Positions 8,133-17,915 of a stretch of 64,000 nucleotides of DNA are shown one piece after another. A program made the translations under genes and the position numbers. The stretch's first letter is position 1. Each line of letters begins with the position of its first letter. The notes below the pieces were generated by a model, which made no database searches, was not told the origin of the DNA, and saw only the letters and a list, made by a program, of their open reading frames with translations. The stretch is from Aphelocoma coerulescens (taxonomy: Eukaryota > Chordata > Aves > Passeriformes > Corvidae). The stretch is taken from positions 2,170,001 to 2,234,000 of the forward strand of contig NW_027184083.1 in assembly GCF_041296385.1 (NCBI RefSeq). Reading direction: 5' to 3'.

Positions 8133-10664
8133 TCAGGTCTGGGTGCTTGCTTCCTGGCTTCCACTTGCAGGGTCACTGGCTGGTGTGGAGGCGTCGGCAG
8201 GCTTTGATGCGAGGTATGGCTTCACGTTTTTTGCTGGAACCCACTTGATTCCTTCACCTGTGGAAACACACGCAAACCCCTTCCCCCACATTATAAGATT
8301 GTATGGTCCTTCTATTTTTCCTGAGTCTAGATTTTTAATCAAAACTGGGGGGCGCTCTTTCAGTTTTGCTTTTTTGTTGTTCAAAAAATGTCTATAAATG
8401 GGAGGATCAGGCTCTTCTGCAGAGCTATTCAAAAAATTGTACACATACAAAGCCTTGTTCAACCTCCTTTGAGGTGTATCCTGGGCTTCTCCCCCTTTCT
8501 GTTGATCTAAAATGCGTTTTAGAGTTTGATGAGTTCTTTTTAGGGTACTTTTTAGCAGTTGTTTAAGATACGGTGAGCAAATACCACTATCTCTTACAGC
8601 CCTTCTTAGTTCTTTAATTTCGTGAGTGGGGATGGGAACCCACGTTTTAGGACTGTCAGGCTGTTGGCTAGCTATCACAGGCTTAGCTAATAGACTTTCA
8701 TCTTTACAGCTTTGGCGTCTTATTTCATGCCAATCTGTTAATTGGGAATAATCTGAGCACTTTGGAGGATTTTTTGATTCAGAAAGTAGCGCTAACAAAC
8801 TCTCAGAACTCGTTTTCTCCTTATGGGTTGCAAGATCCCAGCCGCTCGCTGGCGGGACTCTGGGGCTCATTGCAAACAAATCTGGCTGCTTTTCAGGGTT
8901 TCCTGGTGTTAGATTTAAAGCATCAGCTCGGGCAGAGCGGCTCTCCGTCTTCCCTGCCACCGGAGCTGGACCATTGCCCTCCGTTCCCCCCCTGTTTGCG
9001 GCCTGTGAGGCGAGGCTGAGCTGCGCGGAGGGATGTTGCTGGGCGGCGGTAGCCGAGGGATACAGCTGTGCGGTGCCGGAGGGCCCCGGCGGGGGCGGCG
9101 ATGGCACTGCCGATCTCCGCGGTGGCGGGCGAGGAGGCGGGGGAGCCGCGAGGAACCGGCTCCGCGGCAGCGGGCGAGGGGGTGCGGGTGGCTCTATTGA
9201 AGGCGAGGTGAAAGCCGTGGGGGGCGGTGGCGGAGCTAGTTCCGTGAGCAGTGCTGTGGTTGGAGAAGTGTGAGCGTGCGTGGGTTGCGCCATCAGCTCA
9301 GCGTGGCGGACTGTGATGGCCGCTGTCTGTGTGTCGGGGAGAGCGGGAGGTGGCAGGGCTGTCCCGTCGGCAGGAGATGATCCCGGGGCTGCGGGAGGCG
9401 GGAGGGCCGGCGTGGAGGCGGCGGGAGTATGTTGCGGTGGGGCCATGGCGAACGGTGGGCCAGTCGGCGGCTGGACCGCGGCGTGCTGCCGCTGGGAGTT
9501 TGCAGGCTGGGCTGGTGTGGCTGCCGGCGCGGCGGTGCCGGGAGACGAGGCTGGAGCAGCGGCAGGCACGGGAGAGGCAGCAGCCATCTGTGTAGGCGCT
9601 GCAGCGCCGGCACCAGGTGGCTGGCGGGGCTGGGGCGCTCCGTGTCCCACGGACGCGGACGGGACGTTGGCCACCACCGGCGCCGTGTCGGTGGCGGCGA
9701 GGGGGACCTGGGGGGCTGGAAGAAGGGTCGCCGCCTGGCTTTGCGGGGGGCCGGCTATGATGGTGGCTACAGCCATAACAGGCGCGGCTGGGGGAGCGGT
9801 AGGACCCGTAGGTGGCTGGGGAGCAGCCGCTGGCCCCGCGGGGCTATCGGCGGGGGGCGGGGCCACCATGATGCCAGCAGCGGGGGGTGGGGTAACAATG
9901 AGGGCAGCAGTGGGGGGTGGGGCCGCGAAGGCGCTGGAGCCGAGGGCGGGGACCGCGGGAGCCGGGGCAGCAGGGAGGAACGGGATGGGGGGGGCGGGGA
10001 TGGGGGGAGCGGTGGGGGGGGTTGTAGGGTCCGGTGGGGCAGGGGTGATGGGTGCCGGGACAGTGGGGGCGGGGGGCGGGGCGGCACGAGTCAGTCGGAC
10101 CGCGGCTACCGGAGCCGCGAGAGGCGGGACAGCAGGGACTAACGGGACCGTGGGGGTGGGGATGACAGGGGCGGTGGGGGGGGCGGTGGGGTCCGGTGGG
10201 GCAGGGGTGACCGGTGCAGGGACCGCGGGGGGGTGGGGCGGGGCGGCACGAGACAGCTGGACCGCGGGTACCGGAGCCGTGGGGTCCGGCTGCGGGGCGG
10301 GGGCCGTGCCCGGTTGCAGGCTCGCGGCGGCAAGGGGCGGGCTCGCAGCAGGAGCGGGACCCGGCGAGGTGAGTGCTGCGGGCGGCGCCTTCGCAGCAAA
10401 CAGCTCCACGAGCGCTCTGCAAGCCGGGAGCAGCTCCGCGGCAGCCCAATCCCGGCGGGAGATATTATTAAAGAGTTTAACCCCAACTGTGTCCCAGAAG
10501 TCTCTTGTAAAGACGGCTGAACGGTCAGCATTTGGGAAATTAATCAGAGTATATTCTAAGAGGTTTTTTAGCTCCTGTTTAGGTAATTGACTTGGACCGG
10601 AGCTTAGTAAATACTTAAGTTGCTTATAGAGATGTCTGTCATGGGCAGAGTGAGTTTGTCCCAT
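8133..10664 (-). CDS. Gag matrix - proline-rich - capsid start fused to integrase C-terminus, 843 codons
   Basis: One open frame from a betaretrovirus-like matrix (residues 1-95, MGQTHSAHDRHLYKQ..., FWDTVGVKLFNN) through about 460 residues rich in Pro/Ala, with several PTAP motifs and a duplicated unit of roughly 50 residues (SRAAPPHPPAVPAPVTPAPP, then TRAAPPPAPTVPAPITPAPP). It then has a capsid-like N-terminal piece at about 675-706 (THEIKELRRAVRDSGICSPY) and, abruptly, integrase C-terminal sequence at about 707-818 (RRLNKALYVYNFLN, then YNLIMWGKGFACV and KWVPAKNVKPYL). Major homology region, zinc knuckle, protease, RT and the integrase catalytic core are missing. The start is set by ATG just after the splice donor. 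PTAP motifs are known ESCRT-recruiting late domains. A packaging or interfering Gag is possible; no function is shown. Confidence 0.85.
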   Translation of the reverse strand: MGQTHSAHDRHLYKQLKYLLSSGPSQLPKQELKNLLEYTLINFPNADRSAVFTRDFWDTVGVKLFNNISRRDWAAAELLPACRALVELFAAKAPPAALTSPGPAPAASPPLAAASLQPGTAPAPQPDPTAPVPAVQLSRAAPPHPPAVPAPVTPAPPDPTAPPTAPVIPTPTVPLVPAVPPLAAPVAAVRLTRAAPPPAPTVPAPITPAPPDPTTPPTAPPIPAPPIPFLPAAPAPAVPALGSSAFAAPPPTAALIVTPPPAAGIMVAPPPADSPAGPAAAPQPPTGPTAPPAAPVMAVATIIAGPPQSQAATLLPAPQVPLAATDTAPVVANVPSASVGHGAPQPRQPPGAGAAAPTQMAAASPVPAAAPASSPGTAAPAATPAQPANSQRQHAAVQPPTGPPFAMAPPQHTPAASTPALPPPAAPGSSPADGTALPPPALPDTQTAAITVRHAELMAQPTHAHTSPTTALLTELAPPPPPTAFTSPSIEPPAPPRPLPRSRFLAAPPPPRPPPRRSAVPSPPPPGPSGTAQLYPSATAAQQHPSAQLSLASQAANRGGTEGNGPAPVAGKTESRSARADALNLTPGNPEKQPDLFAMSPRVPPASGWDLATHKEKTSSESLLALLSESKNPPKCSDYSQLTDWHEIRRQSCKDESLLAKPVIASQQPDSPKTWVPIPTHEIKELRRAVRDSGICSPYLKQLLKSTLKRTHQTLKRILDQQKGGEAQDTPQRRLNKALYVYNFLNSSAEEPDPPIYRHFLNNKKAKLKERPPVLIKNLDSGKIEGPYNLIMWGKGFACVSTGEGIKWVPAKNVKPYLASKPADASTPASDPASGSQEASTQT

Positions 10665-10679
10665 TATTGACCAGTATGA

Positions 10680-10688
10680 TACTCACCT
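10680..10688 (-). promoter_or_regulatory. Element E major splice donor
   Basis: Minus strand AGGTGAGTA, a near-perfect 5' splice site, 16 bases upstream of the gag ATG. In retroviruses a donor here makes the spliced env mRNA. No equally strong acceptor was seen before env. Confidence 0.7.
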
Positions 10689-10770
10689 AGATGTCGCAGG
10701 GGGCAGGGTCCTTAGTGAGGGGTCCGTCGTGGGGGGCTGGCCAGGCTCTCCACACGGCGCTCAGGACGCT

Positions 10771-11200
10771 GCTGTCGGGTCCCTCCTCAGAGCTCCGGTT
10801 TCAGGCGTCGCTTGGCAACGGCTTTCCGTGCTCGGGACCTCGCAGGTGTCTCCACTCAGAGCTCCAGTGCGGGCGGTGCTGAGCAATACCCGCCTGTGCT
10901 CGGGCGCGCGGCTGGATCCCTCCTAAGAGCTCCGGTCTGCACTGCTTAGCAGCGTGTCCGTGCTCGAGGGGTACCACGGCAAACTTCCTCAAAGAGCTCC
11001 AGGTAACCGCTGCGCAGCAGTGGCCGTCTGTGCTCGAGGACTGCCAGGCAATTTCCTCCCTCCGAGAGCTCCAGGTGATCGCTACGTAGTAACGGCTCCC
11101 CGTGCTCGAGGGCTGCCTCGGCAGAGTTATAGAGCTCCGGCTTTTGCGCTGCGCAGCAACGGTATGCCGTGCTCACGACACGTTCCAGGTGGCTATAACT
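10771..11200 (-). repeat. Element E leader: about six ~68-bp imperfect tandem repeats
   Basis: The plus-strand octamer AGAGCTCC recurs at 10789, 10858, 10926, 10993, 11065 and 11131 (spacing 66-72), each followed after a short gap by a segment like GCGCAGCAACGG...CGTGCTCG. The array fills most of the 5' untranslated leader between primer site and gag, where packaging signals normally lie. Confidence 0.85.
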
Positions 11201-11263
11201 GGTCTTTTAGTTACCGTCCATGGCGAAGTCTCTCACAGGTGGAAGGAGCTGAATCGGGCCTTC

Positions 11264-11281
11264 ACTCACGTTTGGGCGCCA
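11264..11281 (-). promoter_or_regulatory. Element E primer binding site, tRNA-Lys-like
   Basis: Minus strand TGGCGCCCAAACGTGAGT, three bases after the LTR. It resembles the tRNA-Lys(1,2) site TGGCGCCCAACGTGGGG with one extra A. Confidence 0.75.
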
Positions 11282-11284
11282 GTT

Positions 11285-12027
11285 TGTCGAAACTGAAGGC
11301 GAGATGATGGTGATGAGGGTGTGGGTTCGGTCGGGCCCGGCTGGAGATGGACGGATGGAGACGAGAGATCTCTATAAGCAGCTCTTTGGAGCATGCAGTT
11401 TATTGCAAAGGGCGTGGGTACAGAGGCACTGCTTAGAGCTGCCAGCTGCAGCTCCAAGCAGGCCCAAGGTGTAGGAGAGAGAGAGATGAATCAAGAGCAA
11501 GAGGCTAAGAGCTAAGAGAGTAAAGAGCAAGAGAGATGAATTAAGAGAGTTACTAAGAGGAGAAGAGTTAAGAGAGAGGAGTTAAGAGAGGAGTTAAGAG
11601 AGGAGTTAAGAGAGCGAGGAGCTTGTTACAATACAATAAATCATCTTCTGTAGTGAATATTCTAATTCTCACTAGCCAATCTAATACAAGGTACAAATCC
11701 TATAGCATTTACATACAGCCTATAAGAGTTCTTACATTACCATAGAGTGTTACATTTTAACTTCTAAAAACTACTCCTTGGACCCCTTCTGCTGAGCTAG
11801 TAGGGTCTGCTCTGACCCTTGGACCTGTCTGCAAGCAGAGGGTATTGTTCAATCAAGAGGGGATTACCTTCAGCCGGCTATACCATTGTTTTCTAGTTGT
11901 TCAGTAACTAAGACATCATATCTCAAAGATGGCCTTCATTTCGATGTCGCTTATAGTTTTCATATTCCCAAAATCTTTTGTTAGGCAATCATATTTATAA
12001 GGCTTTCCTGTTTCATCTTCCCCAACA
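11285..12027 (-). mobile_element. Element E 5' LTR (743 bp)
   Basis: Base-for-base equal to the 3' LTR as far as can be read by eye. It carries the env-tail coding sequence in U3. It would hold the promoter and polyadenylation signal (AATAAA on the minus strand near 11396). Confidence 0.95.
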
Positions 12028-12032
12028 TTAAT

Positions 12033-12930
12033 CTGTGTTGGTGAACAACAGATCCAGTAACCCTTCTCCTCTGGTCAGACTGTCTATCACCTGGATTAGG
12101 AAATTATCCTTGACGTACACCAAGAGTCTCCTGGACCACTTACAGCTTGCTGTGTTGATTTTCCAGCTGATGTCCGGTTGATTATAGTCCCCCAGCAGGA
12201 TCGTGGCTTGTGATTGTGATGCTTCCTATAGTTGAAGTAAGAATGCCTTGAGCAGCCTGTAAGTAAACACCACCCATGAGGTTTCCTTTGTTGGCTTGGC
12301 TCCTAATTTTTATCCATAAACTCTCAATCTGTTCATCACTTTTTTCAAAGACAACTCCATGCAGTCAGTCTATTCTTTTACATAGAGGCCCACCCCCCTC
12401 CTTCCTTGCCTGTCCCTTCTGAACAGCTTATAGCTATTGATTGCAGCACTTCAGTTGTGCAATTCATCCCACCATGTTTCAGCAATAGCGATTAGATCAT
12501 AGCTTTCTAGCTGCACAGTGGTTTTCAGCTCTTCCTCCGTGATGGTTCCTAATACCTCAGCAGCCCCTGGCTCTTGTCTGGTGCTCAGAACTTCATCCCC
12601 TTCCCCTGCTAAGTCTAGTTTAAAGCCCTCCTTATAAGTCTGGCCAGCTTGTTGGCGAAGACCCTCTTGCCTCACTTGGTCAGGTGAATCCCTGGTGAAT
12701 CGCCCTATTGGCCTTTGGTATTGAGATGGGGGTTGCAGAGACAGCCTTGATGCTATGTCAGCACTACCCAGCAGTAGCCAAAATATGGGCGTGTTATCAA
12801 CAGCTACAAATACAAAACACAGCACTATGAAGACTGCTATGGGGAAAGTTGACTCCATCCCAGCCAGACACAATTCTTTTTGTAAGTCAAAAATCCTCTT
12901 CTGATTAGCTGTGTGCCATGCCAATAATGG
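12033..12930 (-). pseudogene. CR1 LINE ORF2 remnant: endonuclease region
   Basis: Continuation of the CR1 interrupted by element E. The minus-strand frame 12924-12451 ends in the APE-type endonuclease start with LESYDLIAIAETWWDELHN, a hallmark of CR1 ORF2. Later endonuclease sequence lies left of it, in broken frames. The upstream boundary near 12930 is uncertain. Confidence 0.85.
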
Positions 12931-13290
12931 CTTTTTCTCTTCACCATCATGCTGTCCATCCTATAATATTCTGGCTCTGGAAGAGGGTCTAATTAACTTT
13001 GATTTTCATCAGTGTTGGAAAAATATGGGGGGATAACCTTTGCAGCCCTTATTTCCCAATGCTTGGGGAAGGCTACTTAGTTTCATGGGTAAAAACCTGT
13101 AAGGATCTATTAAATGTATACTCAGGCTGAGTACTTATATGTACATGAGTTTACCACCTTGGGTGATTAACTGCATGTCCATTTTTCCTTTCAAAAGTTG
13201 GTTAATAATGAAGTAGCCATCATAGCCTTTGGCTTTATGTGCCAGGAAGTAGTTTGGGATGTGTGTCCTGGTTCCTTGCATACATTTCAT
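12931..13290. other. No recognisable feature
   Basis: AT-rich sequence between the CR1 and a solo LTR. No ORF, repeat or RNA gene recognised. Confidence 0.5.
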
Positions 13291-13295
13291 GCCAT

Positions 13296-13729
13296 ATGTC
13301 GCTGTTATCCCCAGAGAACGGCGAAATCACGACATAGGCAGGTCAGATGATATGGCCAAAGCAGAGCTAAAACCTCATTTAATGAATTTCTCCTCTTTTA
13401 TAGTGTAGTTCGCAATAAAGAAATTGCATTATTGGCTTATTCACTCACCACCTCTCAAGGTGATAGGCTGAGCAGTAAGACACCCATTTCCAAATATTAT
13501 TCTCACAAGACTGAAAACAATTCTAGTGTTCTGACAACAATAGCAGGTGTAGAAATAGTTTACATTCTTGCAAACTGTTATCTATCCAGTTCTCATGAGA
13601 ATGAAAGCTCTCACAGAGAAACTGTGAGAAGCTGGATTTCTCTGTTTCTCAGCTAAAGCATGAGAAAGGAAAAACTTCACAAACTACAGAGCTGGAAAAT
13701 TTCTCTGCTCCTGCCTTTTAGCATCCACA
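13296..13729 (-). mobile_element. Solo LTR-M (434 bp), single copy here
   Basis: Minus strand starts TGTGGATGC and ends CAGCGACA, with duplication CCATA at 13291-13295 and 13730-13734. A TATA box (CTATAAAAG on the minus strand, near 13400) and an ATTAAA-type signal downstream support an LTR. No internal region is present. Confidence 0.75.
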
Positions 13730-13734
13730 CCATA

Positions 13735-14725
13735 GATAATATAGTCCTGCCCTGCTTCTGGAGTTTTGGTCACGAGCATAAAGTACCGGTGTGTTATAGA
13801 TCTGTTCATAGCACATTCCACTCTTCCAGCCTTTACGTTTGTGATGCTTTTCTACACAGGCTTTGCACTTCTCTCAGAAAATCATAGTCAAGCAATCGGG
13901 TTCTTCTTTAATAGCCAGGGCTGTGAATGGATAGTGCTCCATGAAAGGATAGCTGTGTTGTGTCCAAAACAGCAGCATTGCTAGTTTCTTAGGTTTTCAT
14001 TTTTAGGATGTCACCTACATACTATTGTGGCGCATCCTCAGATGTCTTTGCCTTCATCAATACCAACCATGCAGTTTGTTAGTAAATTGTCTTCTTGTCA
14101 GCTAATTTCACTCAGCAACATTCAAGCACTGCTTATGCCATTATCTCTGTGGGTATTGCATGGTCTAATTGTTAAAATCTATCTTGGTTAGCATATTCAT
14201 ACTGAGTTGAGCATCTATATTTTTGTTTTATGAGTTAGCAATGACTTGGATTTTCCAAGGTAGGTTCATGCAGTTGCTTGACATATTTGAACTCATCTAA
14301 AACCATTTAGCATAGTATTTTCAGGCTTCCTAATGATATGAGTATACATGTATGCATTTTGACATCTAAAATGCACAATTGTGGTGTATCATCAGCTTTG
14401 GTCATAAGCTTTAAATTTATATTCAAACATGTCCAAAGTCTCGATTAAATCTGAATCTTAGGGAGAGTGCTTTACTTTGCTAATTGTAAACATTTGTCAA
14501 ATGTCTCAAGTCAGATAATTAAATTTTAGGCTAAGAGTTGGCACAGAAGGAAGGAATGTCATTAAAGCACCATTGTGCTACAACACGGACCTTAGTTTTG
14601 ACAATTTTATTTGCAAATTGAAATGTTAATTAATGAACATTTCTCTCTAGTTAACAGCATTCATTGTTACACTGGAGACTGTTGCCCTCTTGCTTTCTGA
14701 TTTGTGATAGCAACACTTTGACTTT
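13735..14725. other. No recognisable feature
   Basis: About 990 bases of AT-rich DNA with only short chance ORFs. It may be old host intergenic sequence. Confidence 0.5.
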
Positions 14726-15665
14726 ATAAATAAACATTGTGTATGTTCAGTTGTCTTAAATACTCTCTAGCTTGATCTTCCTCTACTGTGGGTAATGTTT
14801 TACTCCCCCTACACTCTGCCAGTAGACTCGGAGACCTGAGGAAAAACTTTACCAATGAAAACTGAGGCAAGGAAATCATTGAGTACCTCAGCCTTTTCCA
14901 TGTCCTCATTCACTAGGTCCCCTGCCCCATTGAGTTGGAGCCCACATTTTTTTCTTAGCCTTTCTTTTTACTGCCAGTATACTTGGAGAAGCTCTCCTTG
15001 TTGCACTTCACATCCCTCACCAGTCCCAACTCCAGCTAAGCTTTGGCTATCCTAAGTCCATCCCTGTGTACTTGGAAAATGTCTCTATATTCCTCTTGGG
15101 TAGCCTGTTCTCCACAACCAACTTCTGCGTACCTCCTTTTTGCATTTGAGTTCAGTCAGGGCTTCCCTGTTTATCCAGACAGGGAATGTCTGCATGTCAG
15201 AATAGACTGTTCTTGTGCTTTGAGGAGGTTCTCCTCTGAGATCAAACAGCCCCTTTGCTGTCCAGGGCAGTCTACCATGGGGACCTGTCAAGCAGATACC
15301 TAAATAAGCTGAAATTTTCTCTCCTGAAGTCCAGTAATGTGATTCTCTGATTGCCTTGTTTCTTCATCTCAGGATCTTAAACACCACCATCTCATGGTTG
15401 CTGCAGCCAAGGATGCCCTCAGTCTTTACATCCCCAGCCAGACCTTCCTAGGTTGTGAGTAAGAGATCCAGCAGACCATCTGCCCTAATTGGCTCTTTGT
15501 TCATCTACATCAAGAAGCTCTTTGTCACACTCAAGAATTCTCCTGGATTGCTTGTATCCAGACATATTGCCTTCCCAGCAGATATCAGGGTGTTTATGGT
15601 CTCCCATGAGTACTAGGGCCTGCACTCATGAAGACTCTTAAACAAGTGGAGGAAGCTTCATCTAT
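14726..15665 (-). pseudogene. CR1 LINE ORF2 remnant
   Basis: Minus-strand CR1 sequence spanning endonuclease to RT spacer, recognisable from the same blocks as 5481-6083 (ACTGAGGCAAGGAAATC, typical of the region coding for NAFFAS; plus ...CAGCTCCA...). It shares about 170 bases with 41620-41715. All frames are interrupted. Confidence 0.8.
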
Positions 15666-15676
15666 TTCTTGATGTT

Positions 15677-16256
15677 GTGTGTTGGATTAGCCTTGGCTAA
15701 CTCCCACCTAGCTGCTCACTCACTCCATCTCCTCAGCAGGATAGAGGGAGAAAATAGGATGAGAAAGCTCATGGGTCGAGATAAAGACAGGGAGATTGCT
15801 TACCAGTTACTCTTGTGGGCAAAACAGAATCAAGTTGGGGAAAATTATTTTAAGTTCTTGCCAATTAAAATAGATTCAGGTAGTGAGTACTCTACAGGCC
15901 ACAGCTTGTGTCAGGAAAATCTGCTCTGGTGTGGGGTCTTCTACAGGATGCAGGGAATATCTGCTGTGGTGCCATGTAGCACCTCTTTCCCCTCTTTCTC
16001 TGCCCTTGGTGTTCCCTTTGCTGTTTCTCATTCTTTTTGTTCCCTTTTTCTCTCTCTGTCTTGTGGGGGGGTTGGCCTTTCTTAAATATGCTTTCACAGA
16101 GGTGCCACAAACTTCACTGATGGACTCTGCTTTGGCCTGTGGTGGGTCTGTTACTGAGCCAGCTGGAACCAGCTGTGTTTGGCATGGGGCAGACACTTAC
16201 CTCTTTCAACAGGAGCCACCTCTGCTGCCAAAACCTTGTCATATATACCCAGTATA
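15677..16256 (-). mobile_element. LTR-F fragment, diverged
   Basis: Resembles the LTR family at 37591-39718 and 42755-43840: near the left end GCTCATGGGTCGAGATAAAGACAGGGAGA, near the right end a TTTCTTAAATATG...CACAGAGGTG block and CTGCCAAAACCTTG. Shorter and more diverged, with no clear TSD. Confidence 0.65.
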
Positions 16257-16283
16257 GGTGGTCTGTAGCTGACACCCACCATC

Positions 16284-16615
16284 ATAGAATCATAGAATCA
16301 TTTAGGTTGGAAAAGACCTCTAAAATAATTGAGTCCAATCATTGACCTAACACTGCCAAGTCCACCACTAAACCATGTCCCTAAGCACCATATCTACATG
16401 TCCTTTAAATACCTCCAGGGATGGTGACTCAACCACTTCCCTGAGCAGCCTGTTCCAATGCTTGAGAAGCCTTTTGGTGAAAAAATTTTTCCTAATATCC
16501 AATCTAAACCTCCTCTGGTGCAACTTGAAGGTATTTCCTCCTGTCCTATTGCTTGTCACTTGGGACAAGAGACCAACCCCCACCTCGCTAGAACCTCCTT
16601 TCAGCTAGTTGTTGT
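16284..16615 (-). mobile_element. CR1 LINE 3' end
   Basis: Begins with the CR1 terminal repeat read backwards (CATAGAATCATAGAATCAT), followed by the standard 3' block (GTCCAATCATTGACC..., CTTCCCTGAGCAGCCTGTTCC). It stops abruptly at TAGTTGT near 16615, where other sequence starts. Confidence 0.9.
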
Positions 16616-17160
16616 TACGACCCTCCTCTGAGGCAGGGTAACTGAGGTTCCTGTTAATAAATCCCTTGGGGTGAATTAGAGTGAAACAACGCTGAATGAC
16701 CGGTGTATATATGAGGTAGATTTATTTTAAAACAATTTAATTGCAGTGGAAAGGAGGTATGCAGCTGTTTTGGTTCTTTTCTATAAATGCATAAAAATAT
16801 CACAAAGAAAACTTATAAGGAATAGAAGGAAAGAGAGGAAAAGGACAAGAGTAGACAGTGGAGAGGAAAGATATCACCACCTGTGGATTCAGTGAAAAGA
16901 CCTGATTGTTGCAATTTTGATGTTTGTGATTGGAATAATGGTCGCAGTCTTGATCCAGTGGGGGTGGGGGCCTGTGAAACAAAGAGTTCATGATGTTATA
17001 TACATTCAAGTTAGCATGGGAACACCTAGATCCCTCCCTAGGGAGGGAGTTCTTCGTGTCTGATGCAACACTACAGGGTATGCGCAGTTCTGATTGTCCC
17101 AAGGCTGTTTGATACAAACATCACCAATTTAGCTCAACTTTCAACTAGTTTGATCAAAAT
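16616..17160 (-). other. Probable degraded LTR, unassigned
   Basis: Left end TGTTACGACCC resembles the end of LTR-B (GTAACA on the minus strand), and an AATAAA signal is present on the minus strand near 16730. The last 75 bases (17085-17150) reappear inverted at 27480-27555. No TSD, so the call is weak. Confidence 0.4.
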
Positions 17161-17394
17161 AGATTTTGAAATGTTTATTTTGGTTTTGCTTTGACATAAA
17201 CTCATTTATAAATAGCAGAAATAAGCTATTAAGCCAAAATTAATGTTTGCAACCTTCTGTATCTTTTCAAATAAATAAATTTATAATGTCACTTGCCATG
17301 CAAGTTCTATTTTCTTGCTATGTAAATACTATGAGCTGCAGTGGGCAAAATAATAGATAATCAAAGCTTCTACATGCATAATTGGATAACACTA

Positions 17395-17555
17395 TGTCTT
17401 GGGGTGACTTTATGATGTGTATCCCCTATTGGTGCTCTATGCCCAAAAATTAATTTTGTGCCTTTCTGTGCCTTTAAACTTAGCCTGAGAGGGGGGAGAG
17501 GAAAAAAACCCCAGTGAACTCTTCAAAGCAGTTTGTTCAAGGACACAGAGATACA
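17395..17555 (+). mobile_element. LTR-A-type 5' fragment
   Basis: Begins TGTCTTGGGGTGACTTTATGATGTG and follows the first ~160 bases of the family, then switches without a boundary signature into ERVL gag sequence. Confidence 0.8.
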
Positions 17556-17785
17556 GACTGTTGTCCACCCCACCTCCTCATGTCTTCCCCACTGTCACAC
17601 AAGAAATACCACAGCTCACTTTGTGGGATGTACTTTTTCTCTCTCTCTGGGGAATGTTGGTGTTTGGTAGCAGAATCTCTGATCTGTACTGCCGAGATTT
17701 GGAGAAGGCCCTCTTTGATCTCCTTCTTAAGTTCCTGGTGATTATTCTCTATTTTATCTTCCAATTTCTGTACACGTTTTTCCAA
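17556..17785 (-). pseudogene. ERVL gag fragment, minus-strand orientation
   Basis: Homologous to about 54260-54470: minus-strand frame 17785-17537 includes QISAVQIRDSATK and KLEDKIENNHQELKKEI, matching the gag coiled-coil and linker of the main ERVL copy. It is joined on its right to a piece of the same gene in reverse orientation. Confidence 0.8.
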
Positions 17786-17915
17786 TTCTGCTCTGGCAGC
17801 ACGAGTGCATGAATTGAAGGAGTGTAAGTCTCAGAAAGCAAGTTCTACCAAAAAGGAAGTAGCTCCAGTTGCCCATAGCCAAAATGCCAGAAATGATGGA
17901 AGAGACAATGACACA
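17786..17915 (+). pseudogene. ERVL gag fragment, inverted relative to its neighbour
   Basis: Plus-strand GCTCTGGCAGCACGAGTGCA... equals the reverse complement of about 54131-54250, that is, the adjoining part of gag turned around. The inversion breakpoint is near 17785. Confidence 0.8.

Larger units (their letters stand above)
6089..12027 (-). mobile_element. ERV element E: young class II provirus with gag-integrase fusion and intact env
   Basis: Complete 5,939-bp provirus on the minus strand. Two 743-bp LTRs look identical by eye; the flanking TTAAT at 6084-6088 and 12028-12032 is the target duplication. Order on the coding strand: 5' LTR, lysine-type primer site, tandem-repeat leader, splice donor, 843-codon gag-integrase ORF, 462-codon env, purine tract, 3' LTR. 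Protease, RT, RNase H and most of integrase are absent, so it cannot copy itself and would need enzymes from another retrovirus. Identical LTRs and two long open frames mean a very recent insertion, probably still polymorphic (inference). It is inserted in an old CR1. Confidence 0.93.

Noticed and set aside
9280..10590. Long plus-strand ORF (436 codons) rich in Gly/Ala
   Set aside because: Antisense to the proline-rich gag segment of element E; its length follows from extreme GC content. No start context or homology.
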